Of a stretch of 64,000 nt of DNA, positions 43,848 to 52,875 are shown piece by piece. Position 1 is the first letter of the stretch. Every line of letters begins with the position of its first letter. The translations under genes were made by a program, and so were the position numbers. Source of the DNA: Nitrosomonas sp. PY1 (GTDB taxonomy: Bacteria; Pseudomonadota; Gammaproteobacteria; Burkholderiales; Nitrosomonadaceae); contig NZ_BQXC01000001.1 in assembly GCF_022836435.1 (NCBI RefSeq), positions 2,306,121 to 2,370,120 on the forward strand, read 5' to 3'. The notes under the pieces are model-generated. The model was not told the DNA's origin, ran no database searches, and saw nothing but the letters and a program-made list of their open reading frames with translations.

Positions 43848-44003
43848 ATGGGTATCTACATCCAAAAAAACAATTCTATATTCGAATTTCTTAGTCACAG
43901 TCGAGACCACGAAATTCATGTTAACGGTAAGTTCATTAAAATTAATAAAACAAAAACAAACCTGAATCTGATACAGCACTCTGCACATGAACTCCACATT
44001 TGA
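43848..44003 (+). other. Short ORF overlapping the nadK start
   Basis: A 51-codon frame starting with ATG at 43848 ends 17 bases inside nadK in another frame. Only a weak GGA lies upstream. It has no known relatives that I recognise. It is noted because nadK itself lacks a visible ribosome-binding site, so coupled translation is possible. Confidence 0.25.
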
Positions 44004-44859
44004 AACCATTGCGTTAATCGGCAAGTATAAGAAACACGAAATTACGGCTCCGCTGTTGAAACTTGCTAAATACTTAACCAATAAAGGGCATCAAATTCTT
44101 ATTGATCAACTGACTGCCTCACAGATTGTTGCCAGAGCCTATGCAACTTTGCCACTTGAAGAGATTGCTCAACAGGCTGATCTCGCCATTGTAATTGGCG
44201 GCGATGGCACCATGCTGAATATCGCCCGCAAGCTTGCGCCATACGATGTACCCCTAATAGGAATCAATCAAGGAAGATTGGGGTTTCTTACCGACTTATC
44301 GTTAGACAATATGTTTGTGATATTAGATGAAATATTAGCCGGTCAATTTGAAACTGAAGAACGTATGTTGCTCTCAGCACAGGTCACTCGTGCAGGAATC
44401 AGTAAATTCGATAGCCTTGCTTTTAACGATGTGGTGCTACATCGCGGCGTTAGTAGCGGCATGATTGAGCTTGAAGTCAGAATCGACGGTGAATACATGA
44501 ACACTTTACGCTCAGATGGCTTAATTATCGCAACGCCAACCGGTTCCACTGCATACGCATTGTCTGCAGGCGGGCCGATTTTGTTTCCTAGCTTGAATCT
44601 TATCACATTGGTACCGGTATGCCCGCACATGCTCAGTAACCGCCCAATCGTAGTCAGTGCTAATGCGCACATAGAAATCAACATGCGTAGCTCGATAAGC
44701 ATTGGAATTAACTGCGATAGTCACGCCTATTTCGACCTAAAGCAAATTGATCGCATTAGCATCAAGCGCCATCCTCAAACGGTTCGATTGCTGCATTCGA
44801 CTAATCACAGCTACTATCGCATGCTTAGGGAAAAGCTTGGTTGGAGCGAATTTCCTTGA
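43987..44859 (+). CDS. nadK: NAD kinase
   Basis: The 290-residue enzyme phosphorylates NAD to NADP. The GGDGT motif is present in VIGGDGTMLNIAR (about residues 70-82), with the second signature LRSDGLIIATPTGSTAYALSAGGPI (about 175-199). Starting at the ATG at 43987 gives a normal length, but no clear ribosome-binding site precedes it. It is divergent from hrcA and followed by recN after 21 bases, the usual betaproteobacterial order. Its NADP product is the substrate of the transhydrogenase encoded at 19-22 kb. Confidence 0.97.
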   Translation: MNSTFETIALIGKYKKHEITAPLLKLAKYLTNKGHQILIDQLTASQIVARAYATLPLEEIAQQADLAIVIGGDGTMLNIARKLAPYDVPLIGINQGRLGFLTDLSLDNMFVILDEILAGQFETEERMLLSAQVTRAGISKFDSLAFNDVVLHRGVSSGMIELEVRIDGEYMNTLRSDGLIIATPTGSTAYALSAGGPILFPSLNLITLVPVCPHMLSNRPIVVSANAHIEINMRSSISIGINCDSHAYFDLKQIDRISIKRHPQTVRLLHSTNHSYYRMLREKLGWSEFP

Positions 44860-44880
44860 TCTACTTTTGATCACAATCGT

Positions 44881-46572
44881 ATGCTCAAGCATCTTAGCAT
44901 TCGCGACTTCGTTATTGTCGATCACATCGAACTGGAATTTTTATCAGGCTTTACTGTATTAACCGGTGAAACCGGTGCTGGCAAGTCCATTTTAATGGAT
45001 GCATTGATGCTTGCGCTTGGTGAGCGCAGTGACATTCAACAAATACGTCCAGGCTGCGAACGCTCAGAAATCAACGCAGTTTTTGATATTCAGTCACAAC
45101 AGAATCTTATCGACTGGCTCAACGGCAATGATTTACAAGGTGATCCTGGAGTATGCTTGATGCGGCGAATTATTGATATCAATGGGCGCTCCCGCAACTA
45201 TATCAATGGACATAACGTCACCCAACAACAATTACGCATAGCTGGAAGTTTTCTTGTCGCCATCCACAGTCAACATGCGCACCAATCGCTGCTGCATCGT
45301 GACGCGCAACGTGAACTACTAGACGCCTATGCGCAATGCGAAGATTTGCTAAGCACTGTTCGAGATACTTATCAAAACTGGCAAACCATTTTGCAACAAA
45401 GAATTTCTGCGGAACAATCACTCATAGAGTCCCAAGCCAAGCGTGAGCAAATCGAATGGCAACTGCAAGAACTATCCGAACTGAACCTAACTGCTGAAGA
45501 ATGGCAAAATCTACAATCTGATCATGCTCGGCTTTCTCATGCTGCGGCTTTACTGTCAGCCGCTGAAAATGGTATCGAGCAACTCTCTGAGAACGAGCAC
45601 GCCGCATTCTCGCAAATTAATGCCGTATGCAGCCAATTACGACAATTACTGGAACATGATTCGCAATTGAACGAAATTGTCGATTTGCTCGATTCAACCA
45701 CTATTCAATTACAAGAAAGCATTTATGCTTTAAATGATTACCGTCAATCACTGGATCTTGACCCACAACTGCTACTGAATGCCGAGCAACGCTTATCTAC
45801 CATTCATAATCTGGCGCGAAAATTTCGCTTACCCCCAGAAGAACTGCTTCAATTTCAAACCACATTGAAGGAGCAACTTGAAACACTCGAAGCCGGATCA
45901 AATATCGAAAAACTAAAAACATCGGAAGCGGAAGCACAATCCATTTATCTACAGCAAGCAAAAATGCTGAGTATCGTTCGTGCCAAAGCAGCAGAATCGC
46001 TTTCGAACAATGTCACGACCGCTATGCAAACGCTGGCTATGAACGGTGGACAATTCACAGTAGTTTTGACTCCTTTGCAAGCAGGTAACTCCACTGGCTT
46101 GGAGCAAATCGAATTCCATATTGCCGCACATAAAGGCATGCCACCACAACCACTGAGTAAAGTTGCCTCTGGCGGTGAATTATCACGTATCAGCTTAGCC
46201 TTACAAGTGATTGCCAGTAAAGCCATCAAAATACCCACACTAATTTTTGACGAGGTCGATGTCGGTATCGGCGGCAAGGTCGCTGAAATAGTTGGTAATT
46301 TACTTAAAAAATTGGGACAGAAACGGCAGGTTTTATGCATTACGCACTTACCACAAGTTGCAGCGGCAGGCGATCAGCAATGGCAGGTTATAAAAGTGCA
46401 AGGCCCAGGGAAAAACCAACCCATCTTAAGTGAAATTAGTAGCTTGGACCAACAGCAGCGCATAGAAGAAATTGCGCGCATGCTGGGAGGTATTACAATC
46501 ACCGAAACTACGCGTCAACACGCAACAGAAATGCTGCGCAATGGCTCATCGATTAAAATCAAGCATTCATAG
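44881..46572 (+). CDS. recN: DNA repair protein RecN
   Basis: The 563-residue SMC-like ATPase acts in double-strand-break repair. Walker A is GETGAGKSILMDAL (about residues 29-42). A central coiled coil (about 160-375) is rich in Gln, Leu and Glu. The ABC signature is in KVASGGELSRISLALQ (about 425-440), and Walker B is LIFDEVDVGIGG (about 456-467). The C-terminal CITHLPQVAAAGDQQW is typical. Length matches the family. Confidence 0.98.
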   Translation: MLKHLSIRDFVIVDHIELEFLSGFTVLTGETGAGKSILMDALMLALGERSDIQQIRPGCERSEINAVFDIQSQQNLIDWLNGNDLQGDPGVCLMRRIIDINGRSRNYINGHNVTQQQLRIAGSFLVAIHSQHAHQSLLHRDAQRELLDAYAQCEDLLSTVRDTYQNWQTILQQRISAEQSLIESQAKREQIEWQLQELSELNLTAEEWQNLQSDHARLSHAAALLSAAENGIEQLSENEHAAFSQINAVCSQLRQLLEHDSQLNEIVDLLDSTTIQLQESIYALNDYRQSLDLDPQLLLNAEQRLSTIHNLARKFRLPPEELLQFQTTLKEQLETLEAGSNIEKLKTSEAEAQSIYLQQAKMLSIVRAKAAESLSNNVTTAMQTLAMNGGQFTVVLTPLQAGNSTGLEQIEFHIAAHKGMPPQPLSKVASGGELSRISLALQVIASKAIKIPTLIFDEVDVGIGGKVAEIVGNLLKKLGQKRQVLCITHLPQVAAAGDQQWQVIKVQGPGKNQPILSEISSLDQQQRIEEIARMLGGITITETTRQHATEMLRNGSSIKIKHS

Positions 46573-46944
46573 TCCGTAAATGAAGCAATTAAAATCAATC
46601 GAAACGACATTCAAACACTGGTTGCTACACTGCTTAACTCCATAGCAATGGATCTGACGTCACAATTATGTTTTAAAACAGTTGTATTGAAATACCGACT
46701 ATGAGTTCGAATATGATATAACCCGTCGCATCCATTATGCACCGGTATCGGATGCAGCAGCCCCCCCCGGCGTATTCAGGATTGCTGTTGTTTGGTATCA
46801 TCTGAAATGGTGGGCTAAGTGATGAATCGGCAGAGCATGGTGAACTCGAGTCTGTAAGTGATCACTCACACTCCACCAAATAAACCATTAAGTACGCAAG
46901 AAATTTATTTGTGAAATCACTCATATAAGCTAAGGCACACAATC
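46573..46944. other. Intergenic stretch between recN and the MDR oxidoreductase
   Basis: No intact gene is supported in these 372 bases. A run of eight C lies near 46763-46770. A 44-codon stretch without start (from about 46695, ending VWYHLKWWAK) may be a gene remnant but matches no family I know. The promoter of the next gene should lie at the right end. Confidence 0.5.
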
Positions 46945-47946
46945 ATGCATGCTATCTTTTTTCACAGCGGTGGCCATAGTGATGTTTTGCAATATGGAAA
47001 TACGCTCTCCCCTCAGCATTGCAATGATCATCAGGTTCTGGTTCGCATCAAAGCTGTCGGCATCAATCCAATTGATATCAAAATACGGACAGCACCCGAT
47101 CGATTTCCGGTGACTTTCCCGGTTATTCCCGGTTGCGATGGCGCCGGGATCGTTGAATCAGTCGGCACACAAGTGCAGCATTTCAAACCAGGCGATGAAG
47201 TGTATTTTTCTCAACCCGGATTTAATGGTCGCCAAGGTAGCTACGCTGAATATGTATTGGTCGACGATGATTTGCTTGCGCTCAAACCACGCAGCCTCTC
47301 ATTTGAGCAGGCCGCAGCAGCACCGCTGGTTTTGATCACGGCTTGGGAAGCATTGCACGACCGCGCCAACCTACATAGTGAACAAACTGTTTTGATTCAC
47401 GCGGGCGCTGGTGGTGTCGGACACGTGGCGATTCAATTAGCAAAATTGGCCGGCGCTCATGTGATCACGACTGTTAGCAATGATCAGAAAGCAAACTATG
47501 CCAAGCGCTTAGGTGCGGACCACGTAATCAATTATTGTAATCAAGACGTCATTGCTACGGTACTAGACAGAACAAACGGTAAAGGTGTAGATATTGCATT
47601 CGATACGGTTGGATCGAACGTACTACAAAGTTGTTTTAGTTGTATCAGGCCATATGGTGATATCGTGACGATCCTACAACCCACCAGTGATATAAATTGG
47701 AGTGACGCACGGTTGCGCAATGCACGATTCAGCATGGAAATGATGTTATCGCCTGTTTTGCTGGAGCTATCAGAAGGAAAATCACATCAAGCTGAGATAC
47801 TACGCCAGTGTGCGCAGTTGTTTGATGCCAATCAATTAACCATTGAAGTAGCAAGCGTTTTCAATCTATCGGAAGCTGCTGACGCACAACAATATTTAGA
47901 GCAAAACCATCCTATTGGAAAAATAGTTTTGACGATTCCGTCATAG
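46945..47946 (+). CDS. Zinc-free MDR oxidoreductase (quinone reductase-like)
   Basis: The 333-residue protein belongs to the medium-chain dehydrogenase/reductase superfamily, quinone oxidoreductase branch. The GroES-like N-terminal half carries VLVRIKAVGINPIDIKIR and GCDGAGIVESVG. The Rossmann motif is HAGAGGVGHVAIQLAKLAGA (about residues 152-171), the known NADPH-binding signature. The catalytic zinc ligands of alcohol dehydrogenases are absent. It probably reduces quinones or enones with NADPH; the substrate is not predictable. It stands alone between recN and thyA. Confidence 0.9.
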   Translation: MHAIFFHSGGHSDVLQYGNTLSPQHCNDHQVLVRIKAVGINPIDIKIRTAPDRFPVTFPVIPGCDGAGIVESVGTQVQHFKPGDEVYFSQPGFNGRQGSYAEYVLVDDDLLALKPRSLSFEQAAAAPLVLITAWEALHDRANLHSEQTVLIHAGAGGVGHVAIQLAKLAGAHVITTVSNDQKANYAKRLGADHVINYCNQDVIATVLDRTNGKGVDIAFDTVGSNVLQSCFSCIRPYGDIVTILQPTSDINWSDARLRNARFSMEMMLSPVLLELSEGKSHQAEILRQCAQLFDANQLTIEVASVFNLSEAADAQQYLEQNHPIGKIVLTIPS

Positions 47947-48068
47947 TTCAATATAAGCACTATAACTTTTTTTGATCGGAGCTGCTCACAAGCAATTAAG
48001 TAGCCTTAAAAAATACAGCAAATTTGTTAACTTCTTAATTTTTTCTTATAAAAGAAAGCCACATATAT

Positions 48069-48863
48069 ATGCGACAATATTTGGAGTTAATGCAACACAT
48101 TCTTGATCATGGGTGCACAAAATCTGATCGTACCGGTACTGGCACGTTATCAATTTTTGGCTACCAAATGCGGTTTAACTTGAATGATGGCTTTCCTTTA
48201 ATAACAACCAAGAAGTGTCACGTTAAATCAATTATTTATGAATTGCTCTGGTTCTTGCGTGGCGATACGAATATTCGGTACTTAAATGAACATGGCGTAA
48301 CAATTTGGGATGAGTGGGCTGATGAGAATGGAGATTTAGGCCCAATCTACGGACATCAATGGCGATCCTGGGGCACTGCAAACAAAAGCAAAATCGATCA
48401 AATCCAGTTGCTCATCGAGCAAATAAAAAACACCCCGGATTCCAGACGCATGTTGGTTTCCGCTTGGAATGTAGGCGAACTGCATCAAATGAAATTAGCA
48501 CCTTGCCATGCGCTTTTTCAATTTTATGTTGCCGATAACCGGTTATCTTGTCAGCTTTATCAACGCAGCGCAGACGTATTCCTCGGCGTGCCCTTTAATA
48601 TTGCATCCTATGCTTTATTGACGCTCATGATTGCGCAGGCTTGCGACTTACAACCTGGAGATTTTGTTCACACCTTTGGCGACGCACATTTATACCTGAA
48701 TCATTTGGAACAAGCCAGAGAACAGTTAACGAGAGAACCAAGATCATTGCCGACCATGACACTCAATCCTGAGCGGCGAAATATTCTAAAGTTCGATTTC
48801 GAAGATTTTGTTTTAACGGATTATCACCCACATCCGGCAATTAAAGCACCAATCTCCGTATGA
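48069..48863 (+). CDS. thyA: Thymidylate synthase
   Basis: The 264-residue enzyme methylates dUMP to dTMP using methylene-tetrahydrofolate. Length equals E. coli ThyA. The catalytic Cys is in [12 protein letters not shown] (about residue 146), and [17 protein letters not shown] and the [12 protein letters not shown] [19 protein letters not shown] near the start are conserved. Its end overlaps the folA start by four bases (ATGA), so the enzyme that makes dihydrofolate is coupled to the one that recycles it. Confidence 0.99.
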   Translation: MRQYLELMQHILDHGCTKSDRTGTGTLSIFGYQMRFNLNDGFPLITTKKCHVKSIIYELLWFLRGDTNIRYLNEHGVTIWDEWADENGDLGPIYGHQWRSWGTANKSKIDQIQLLIEQIKNTPDSRRMLVSAWNVGELHQMKLAPCHALFQFYVADNRLSCQLYQRSADVFLGVPFNIASYALLTLMIAQACDLQPGDFVHTFGDAHLYLNHLEQAREQLTREPRSLPTMTLNPERRNILKFDFEDFVLTDYHPHPAIKAPISV

Positions 48864-49381
48864 AATCACCATTTCTATCTTTATTAGTAGCAATGTCCAA
48901 AAACCGGGTTATTGGTAAAAATAACCGACTCCCGTGGCACTTACCGGAAGATCTCAAACACTTCAAAACGCTTACCATGGGACACCCCATCATCATGGGG
49001 CGAAAAACCCATGAATCGATTGGAAAAGTATTACCAGGAAGAACCAATATTATTGTCACTCGACAAAAAAACTATACTATCCCAAGCGCGATTGTAGTTG
49101 ATTCGATTCAAAGTGCTTTTGCTGCAGGATTCGAAAAAAACTCAGCAGAAAATGAAGCTTTTGTGATTGGTGGTGAGGAAATTTTTCGTCAAACTTTAGC
49201 GTTTAGCCGACGCATTTATCTCACTGAGATACAGAAAAAATTCGATGGCGATACTTTTTTCCCTGAATTAAATTCACAAGAATGGCATGAAACAGAGCGC
49301 ACGATACACTTCTCTGAGGGTATCGATCAGCTAGAATATCATTTAATCACTCTCGATCGAAAAACGCCCTCTTCCATTTAA
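48860..49381 (+). CDS. folA: Dihydrofolate reductase
   Basis: The 173-residue enzyme reduces dihydrofolate to tetrahydrofolate with NADPH. Conserved segments are [35 protein letters not shown] (about residues 6-40) with the Asp/Glu catalytic position as Glu30 region, [12 protein letters not shown] and [13 protein letters not shown]. Translation is coupled to thyA through a four-base overlap, an arrangement well known in bacteria. Confidence 0.98.
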   Translation: MKSPFLSLLVAMSKNRVIGKNNRLPWHLPEDLKHFKTLTMGHPIIMGRKTHESIGKVLPGRTNIIVTRQKNYTIPSAIVVDSIQSAFAAGFEKNSAENEAFVIGGEEIFRQTLAFSRRIYLTEIQKKFDGDTFFPELNSQEWHETERTIHFSEGIDQLEYHLITLDRKTPSSI

Positions 49382-49422
49382 ACAGTACAGTACGTGTATT
49401 TATTCTCTTTTATCAGAAGATA

Positions 49423-49451
49423 ACAGAGCGACAATGACATCATCGCTCTGT
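49423..49451. terminator. Inverted repeat between convergent folA and ornithine decarboxylase genes
   Basis: The arms ACAGAGCGA (49423-49431) and TCGCTCTGT (49443-49451) pair perfectly around an 11-base loop. It lies between convergent genes, 42 bases after folA and 14 bases after the decarboxylase. T-tracts on both sides are short and broken, so the terminator call is moderate. Confidence 0.6.
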
Positions 49452-49464
49452 CTTTCATATGTTT

Positions 49465-50643
49465 TCAGATAACTTTTACGTCAGGCAACGGAAATCCGTT
49501 GAAATTACTCGCATACGCGGTTGTGTAAGCTCCGGCATTAGGAATATAAATAAAATCCCCTTCTTGCATATCGCTTGGTAGCATCATATCGTGAACGAGT
49601 ACATCCACTGAATCGCATGTAGGTCCAGCAACAGACCAAGGGATAGGATTTCCACTACGATCTGTAATGATTTCATAGCGCAAACCTTCGGTAATTTCAA
49701 TTACGCCACCAAACATACCTGCATCCCAATACATCCATTTCTTACCGTTTCGAGTTGCGGTTCCTACAATACGGCAAATGAAATAAGCCGAATCCGATAC
49801 CAGATAGCGGCCAGGTTCTGCCATAATACGAATACCATCCGGTAAATCAGCAATGGCTTCATTTATGACATCGGCGATAGCTTCAATGGAAGGAATAGGC
49901 TTAGTATGGCGTACTGGATAACCGCCACCGATATTCAGTAACCTTGGTTTCAGTCCCATTGTCTTCATGTCATCAAAAACTTTTTTTGCACGCTCAATGC
50001 CGACTCGCCAGTTCTGGGGATTACGGCATTGCGAACCCACATGAAACGTCACTCCGACCAAATCTGCTCTCAATTTTGAAGCTTCTTGAATGATCTCATG
50101 GATATCGCCGAGATGCGTTCCAAATTTTCCAGCTAAAGGCCAGTCGCTACCAATATTGGGTGTATCTATGCGCAGATACATTTTTGCATCCGCTTTGACA
50201 CTCACAATTTTTCGCAGCTCTTCAACACTATCAATCACAAACCATTCGACGCCTTTGGCAGCTGCATATTCAAGATACGCACGAGATTTCATTGGATTGC
50301 TATAAAATATTTCCTGGGCAAGCACACCAAGCTCCAACAACAAATCAAGCTCAGCAATTGAAGCAATTTCAAATCCTGCTCCTTCTTCAATTAATATTTT
50401 TAACACACGTCGATCAGGATTGGCTTTTACCGCATAATGCGGATGTACCCGTGGCATTGCGGCTTTAAATCGTTGTGCTTTATTGCGAATAATACTGCTG
50501 TCAACCAGCAAGAATGGTTTTTGATAACCTTTTTTTAATTCATCCTGAACATATTTAAAGTCCAGGCTGATTTCTGAGTGCGTATCAAACAAAACTTCGG
50601 CAGATGAGCTTGTTTTTTGCAGCGTAGATGGAAATGCGTACAT
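49465..50643 (-). CDS. Ornithine/lysine decarboxylase, fold type III PLP
   Basis: The 392-residue protein belongs to the eukaryote-like alanine-racemase-fold decarboxylases. PLP-binding Lys is Lys73 in HYAVKAN. The glycine loop is NIGGGYPV (about residues 237-244), the PLP phosphate site MAEPGRYLV (about 273-281), and the cross-subunit catalytic Cys is in PTCDSVD (about residue 343). The CDSVD segment points to ornithine or ornithine/lysine decarboxylase, not diaminopimelate decarboxylase. It makes putrescine or cadaverine. A 21-codon ORF with a strong ribosome-binding site lies 23 bases upstream, which could control it. Confidence 0.93.
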   Translation of the reverse strand: MYAFPSTLQKTSSSAEVLFDTHSEISLDFKYVQDELKKGYQKPFLLVDSSIIRNKAQRFKAAMPRVHPHYAVKANPDRRVLKILIEEGAGFEIASIAELDLLLELGVLAQEIFYSNPMKSRAYLEYAAAKGVEWFVIDSVEELRKIVSVKADAKMYLRIDTPNIGSDWPLAGKFGTHLGDIHEIIQEASKLRADLVGVTFHVGSQCRNPQNWRVGIERAKKVFDDMKTMGLKPRLLNIGGGYPVRHTKPIPSIEAIADVINEAIADLPDGIRIMAEPGRYLVSDSAYFICRIVGTATRNGKKWMYWDAGMFGGVIEITEGLRYEIITDRSGNPIPWSVAGPTCDSVDVLVHDMMLPSDMQEGDFIYIPNAGAYTTAYASNFNGFPLPDVKVI

Positions 50644-50666
50644 TGAGGTCTTCCTTGTAAAAATGG

Positions 50667-50732
50667 CTACGTTTCAGGAATATGGATATTGACTAAATCT
50701 GCTGAAGCAAAAAAGCTCTTGATATTTCTCAT
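50667..50732 (-). CDS. Small leader-type ORF upstream of ornithine decarboxylase
   Basis: The ATG at 50732 follows a very strong ribosome-binding site (AAGGGGGT). The ORF has 21 codons, beginning MRNIKSFFASADLV and ending IPET, then TAG. The spacing to the decarboxylase start is 23 bases on the same strand, so both are on one mRNA if the promoter lies upstream. A role as a regulatory leader peptide is plausible, as known for the unrelated speFL leader in gammaproteobacteria. There is no sequence similarity that I recognise, so the function is inference. Confidence 0.5.
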   Translation of the reverse strand: MRNIKSFFASADLVNIHIPET

Positions 50733-51064
50733 GATGACCCCCTTATTTCAAAATAGATAGTACTACTTTTGTTTGCGCGCATTACGGTCCCGGTATAAAC
50801 GCAAATCAAACGCTTTCAGTCTGAGAACAAGATTCGACGCAAACAACCTTTAAAAACAAAGCCCCACTAGTTGACGCTCTTGTTAACGGAAAATTTTGAT
50901 AAAAACTGATACCAAAATTTTCTACCTAGGCATGTTACATTTAATTTCGACACTGGTATTAACGTAATATTTCTTCATTCTGGAAAATTGGTTTAAATAA
51001 TCTCCATCGAGACAGGCTTTCCTATAGCTTCCCCTCAAAATTTCTACAGTAGTCAATTATTAGA
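50733..51064. other. Long upstream region of the decarboxylase unit
   Basis: These 332 bases between the small ORF and dcd contain no supportable gene. Being upstream of the minus-strand decarboxylase unit, they should contain its promoter and any polyamine-responsive control. AT-rich partial repeats such as AAAATTTTGATAAAAACTGA and its partner CAAAATTTTC near 50890-50920 were noted but not assigned. Confidence 0.5.
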
Positions 51065-51631
51065 CTATATTTTTGGCAGCGTAACACCGTGTTGCCCCTG
51101 ATATTTTCCACCACGATCTTTATAAGATATTTCGCATACCTCATCCGACTCAAAAAAAATTACTTGCGCAACACCTTCATTGGCATATATTTTGGCGGGT
51201 AATGGTGTTGTGTTAGAAAATTCCAGAGTGACATACCCTTCCCATTCAGGTTCGAATGGTGTGACATTGACAATGATCCCGCAGCGCGCATAAGTGGACT
51301 TGCCAAGACAAATCGTGAGTACATTACGTGGGATGCGGAAATATTCCACAGTGCGCGCCAAAGCAAAAGAATTGGGCGGAATAATACAAACATCATTCTT
51401 GACGTCTATGAATGAATTGGAGTCAAAATTTTTTGGATCGACAATAGTAGAATTGATATTGGTAAACAACTTAAATTCGTCAGAGCAGCGAATATCGTAA
51501 CCATAGCTTGAAGTACCATAGGAAACGATACGTTCACCGTTATTTTGTCGAATTTGATCAGGTTCGAAAGGCGCAATCATACCTTGCTCAAGCGCCATTC
51601 TTCGTATCCATTTATCTGATTTTATGGTCAT
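51065..51631 (-). CDS. dcd: dCTP deaminase
   Basis: The 188-residue enzyme deaminates dCTP to dUTP, feeding dTMP synthesis by ThyA. Family segments are [21 protein letters not shown] (about residues 37-57), [35 protein letters not shown] (about 107-141, with the catalytic Glu in TLEF) and the C-terminal [11 protein letters not shown]. Length equals the E. coli enzyme. It lies 36 bases downstream of the apbC gene on the minus strand. Confidence 0.98.
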   Translation of the reverse strand: MTIKSDKWIRRMALEQGMIAPFEPDQIRQNNGERIVSYGTSSYGYDIRCSDEFKLFTNINSTIVDPKNFDSNSFIDVKNDVCIIPPNSFALARTVEYFRIPRNVLTICLGKSTYARCGIIVNVTPFEPEWEGYVTLEFSNTTPLPAKIYANEGVAQVIFFESDEVCEISYKDRGGKYQGQHGVTLPKI

Positions 51632-51667
51632 TTTTATCTTATATTTTACTAAATACTAAAAATCCAG

Positions 51668-52756
51668 CTAATCGTTTTCCATAATGATCTCTGCAAACAG
51701 CGCCGAATGATCTTCTGCGTATTCAGCCACTTTGGCTGCAATGCGTCTGGCTATCAATCGATAAGCTGCTGCAATAGCTCCATCGGGCTCAGCAACAACG
51801 CTTGGTTTTCCCGCGTCAGTATATTCACGTATTTTGATATCAAGCGGTAATGAACCCAATAATTCCACATTGTAATCGTGGGACATTTTTTCGCCGCCCC
51901 CGGTACCAAAAATTGGTTCTGTATGACCGCACTTCGAACACGTATGCGTACTCATATTTTCCACCACGCCTAAAATTGGAATTCCAACTTTCTCAAACAT
52001 TTTTAGCCCTTTACGCGCATCAAGCAAAGCGATATCTTGCGGTGTCGTCACAATTACGGCACCCGTTACTGGTATTTTTTGCGCTAACGTTAACTGTATA
52101 TCGCCAGTTCCTGGAGGCAAATCAATAACCAAATAATCCACATCTTTCCAGTTAGTGTCATTAAGCAACTGTTGTAATGCCTGGGTAACCATTGGGCCGC
52201 GCCACACCATTGGTGTTTCCGCATCGATTAACAATCCGATAGAAATGGCTTGAATGCCATGCGCCAAAACAGGCTCCATGGTTTTTCCATCTAAGGAATC
52301 AGGATGCCCAGTAATGCCCAACATTTGTGGTTGTGACGGGCCATAAATATCGGCATCCAGAATTCCCACCGAAGCGCCTTCAGCTGCCAATGCCAATGCT
52401 AAGTTGACAGCCGTAGCGGACTTTCCCACCCCTCCTTTGCCTGAAGCGACCGCAATGATATTTTTTACACCGGGGATCAGCTTCACACCTTGTTGCACAT
52501 TGTGGGGAATAATCTTGCTGCTCACGGTAACCTGCACATTCCCAATGCCCTCTAATGTTTTTAGTACGCTCACAACTTGCTGTTCAACATCGTTTCGAAC
52601 ACTGTTAGAGGGATAACCCAATTCTATTTCAACCCAAACATTGTTTTGATCAATGCGAATATTTCGGACAGCTTTTGTTGCTACATAATCTTTACCGATT
52701 GTTGGGTCAATCGTTTGATTGAGAAGCGATAATATATCTTGTTCAGAAATTGCCAT
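51668..52756 (-). CDS. Iron-sulfur cluster carrier protein ApbC (Mrp family)
   Basis: The start at 52756 (MAISEQDILSLLNQTIDP) is chosen because AGAGGT precedes it and the family domain begins there. The 362-residue protein has an N-terminal MIP18-like domain (residues 1-about 90). A P-loop ATPase of the MinD/Mrp type follows, with the deviant Walker A GKGGVGKSATAVNLALALA (about 108-126). A CxxC (CSKC, about residue 268) is the probable cluster-binding pair. The protein is expected to carry Fe-S clusters to apoproteins. It is divergent from metG, as often seen in proteobacteria. Confidence 0.95.
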   Translation of the reverse strand: MAISEQDILSLLNQTIDPTIGKDYVATKAVRNIRIDQNNVWVEIELGYPSNSVRNDVEQQVVSVLKTLEGIGNVQVTVSSKIIPHNVQQGVKLIPGVKNIIAVASGKGGVGKSATAVNLALALAAEGASVGILDADIYGPSQPQMLGITGHPDSLDGKTMEPVLAHGIQAISIGLLIDAETPMVWRGPMVTQALQQLLNDTNWKDVDYLVIDLPPGTGDIQLTLAQKIPVTGAVIVTTPQDIALLDARKGLKMFEKVGIPILGVVENMSTHTCSKCGHTEPIFGTGGGEKMSHDYNVELLGSLPLDIKIREYTDAGKPSVVAEPDGAIAAAYRLIARRIAAKVAEYAEDHSALFAEIIMEND

Positions 52757-52875
52757 AACGAACCTCTTTGCATCTTTTATGCATGTCAATAATAAAGTAG
52801 CTGATGGTAACAAATATCGAGATTGGCTTATACAGTTTGTTACAATGAAGGTTTTTTATTGTGTGGGTAGGGTTA

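Noticed and set aside
44881..46572. Possible SMC or SbcC protein instead of RecN
   Set aside because: Length of 563 residues, position after nadK and the C-terminal segments fit RecN and not the much longer SMC or SbcC.
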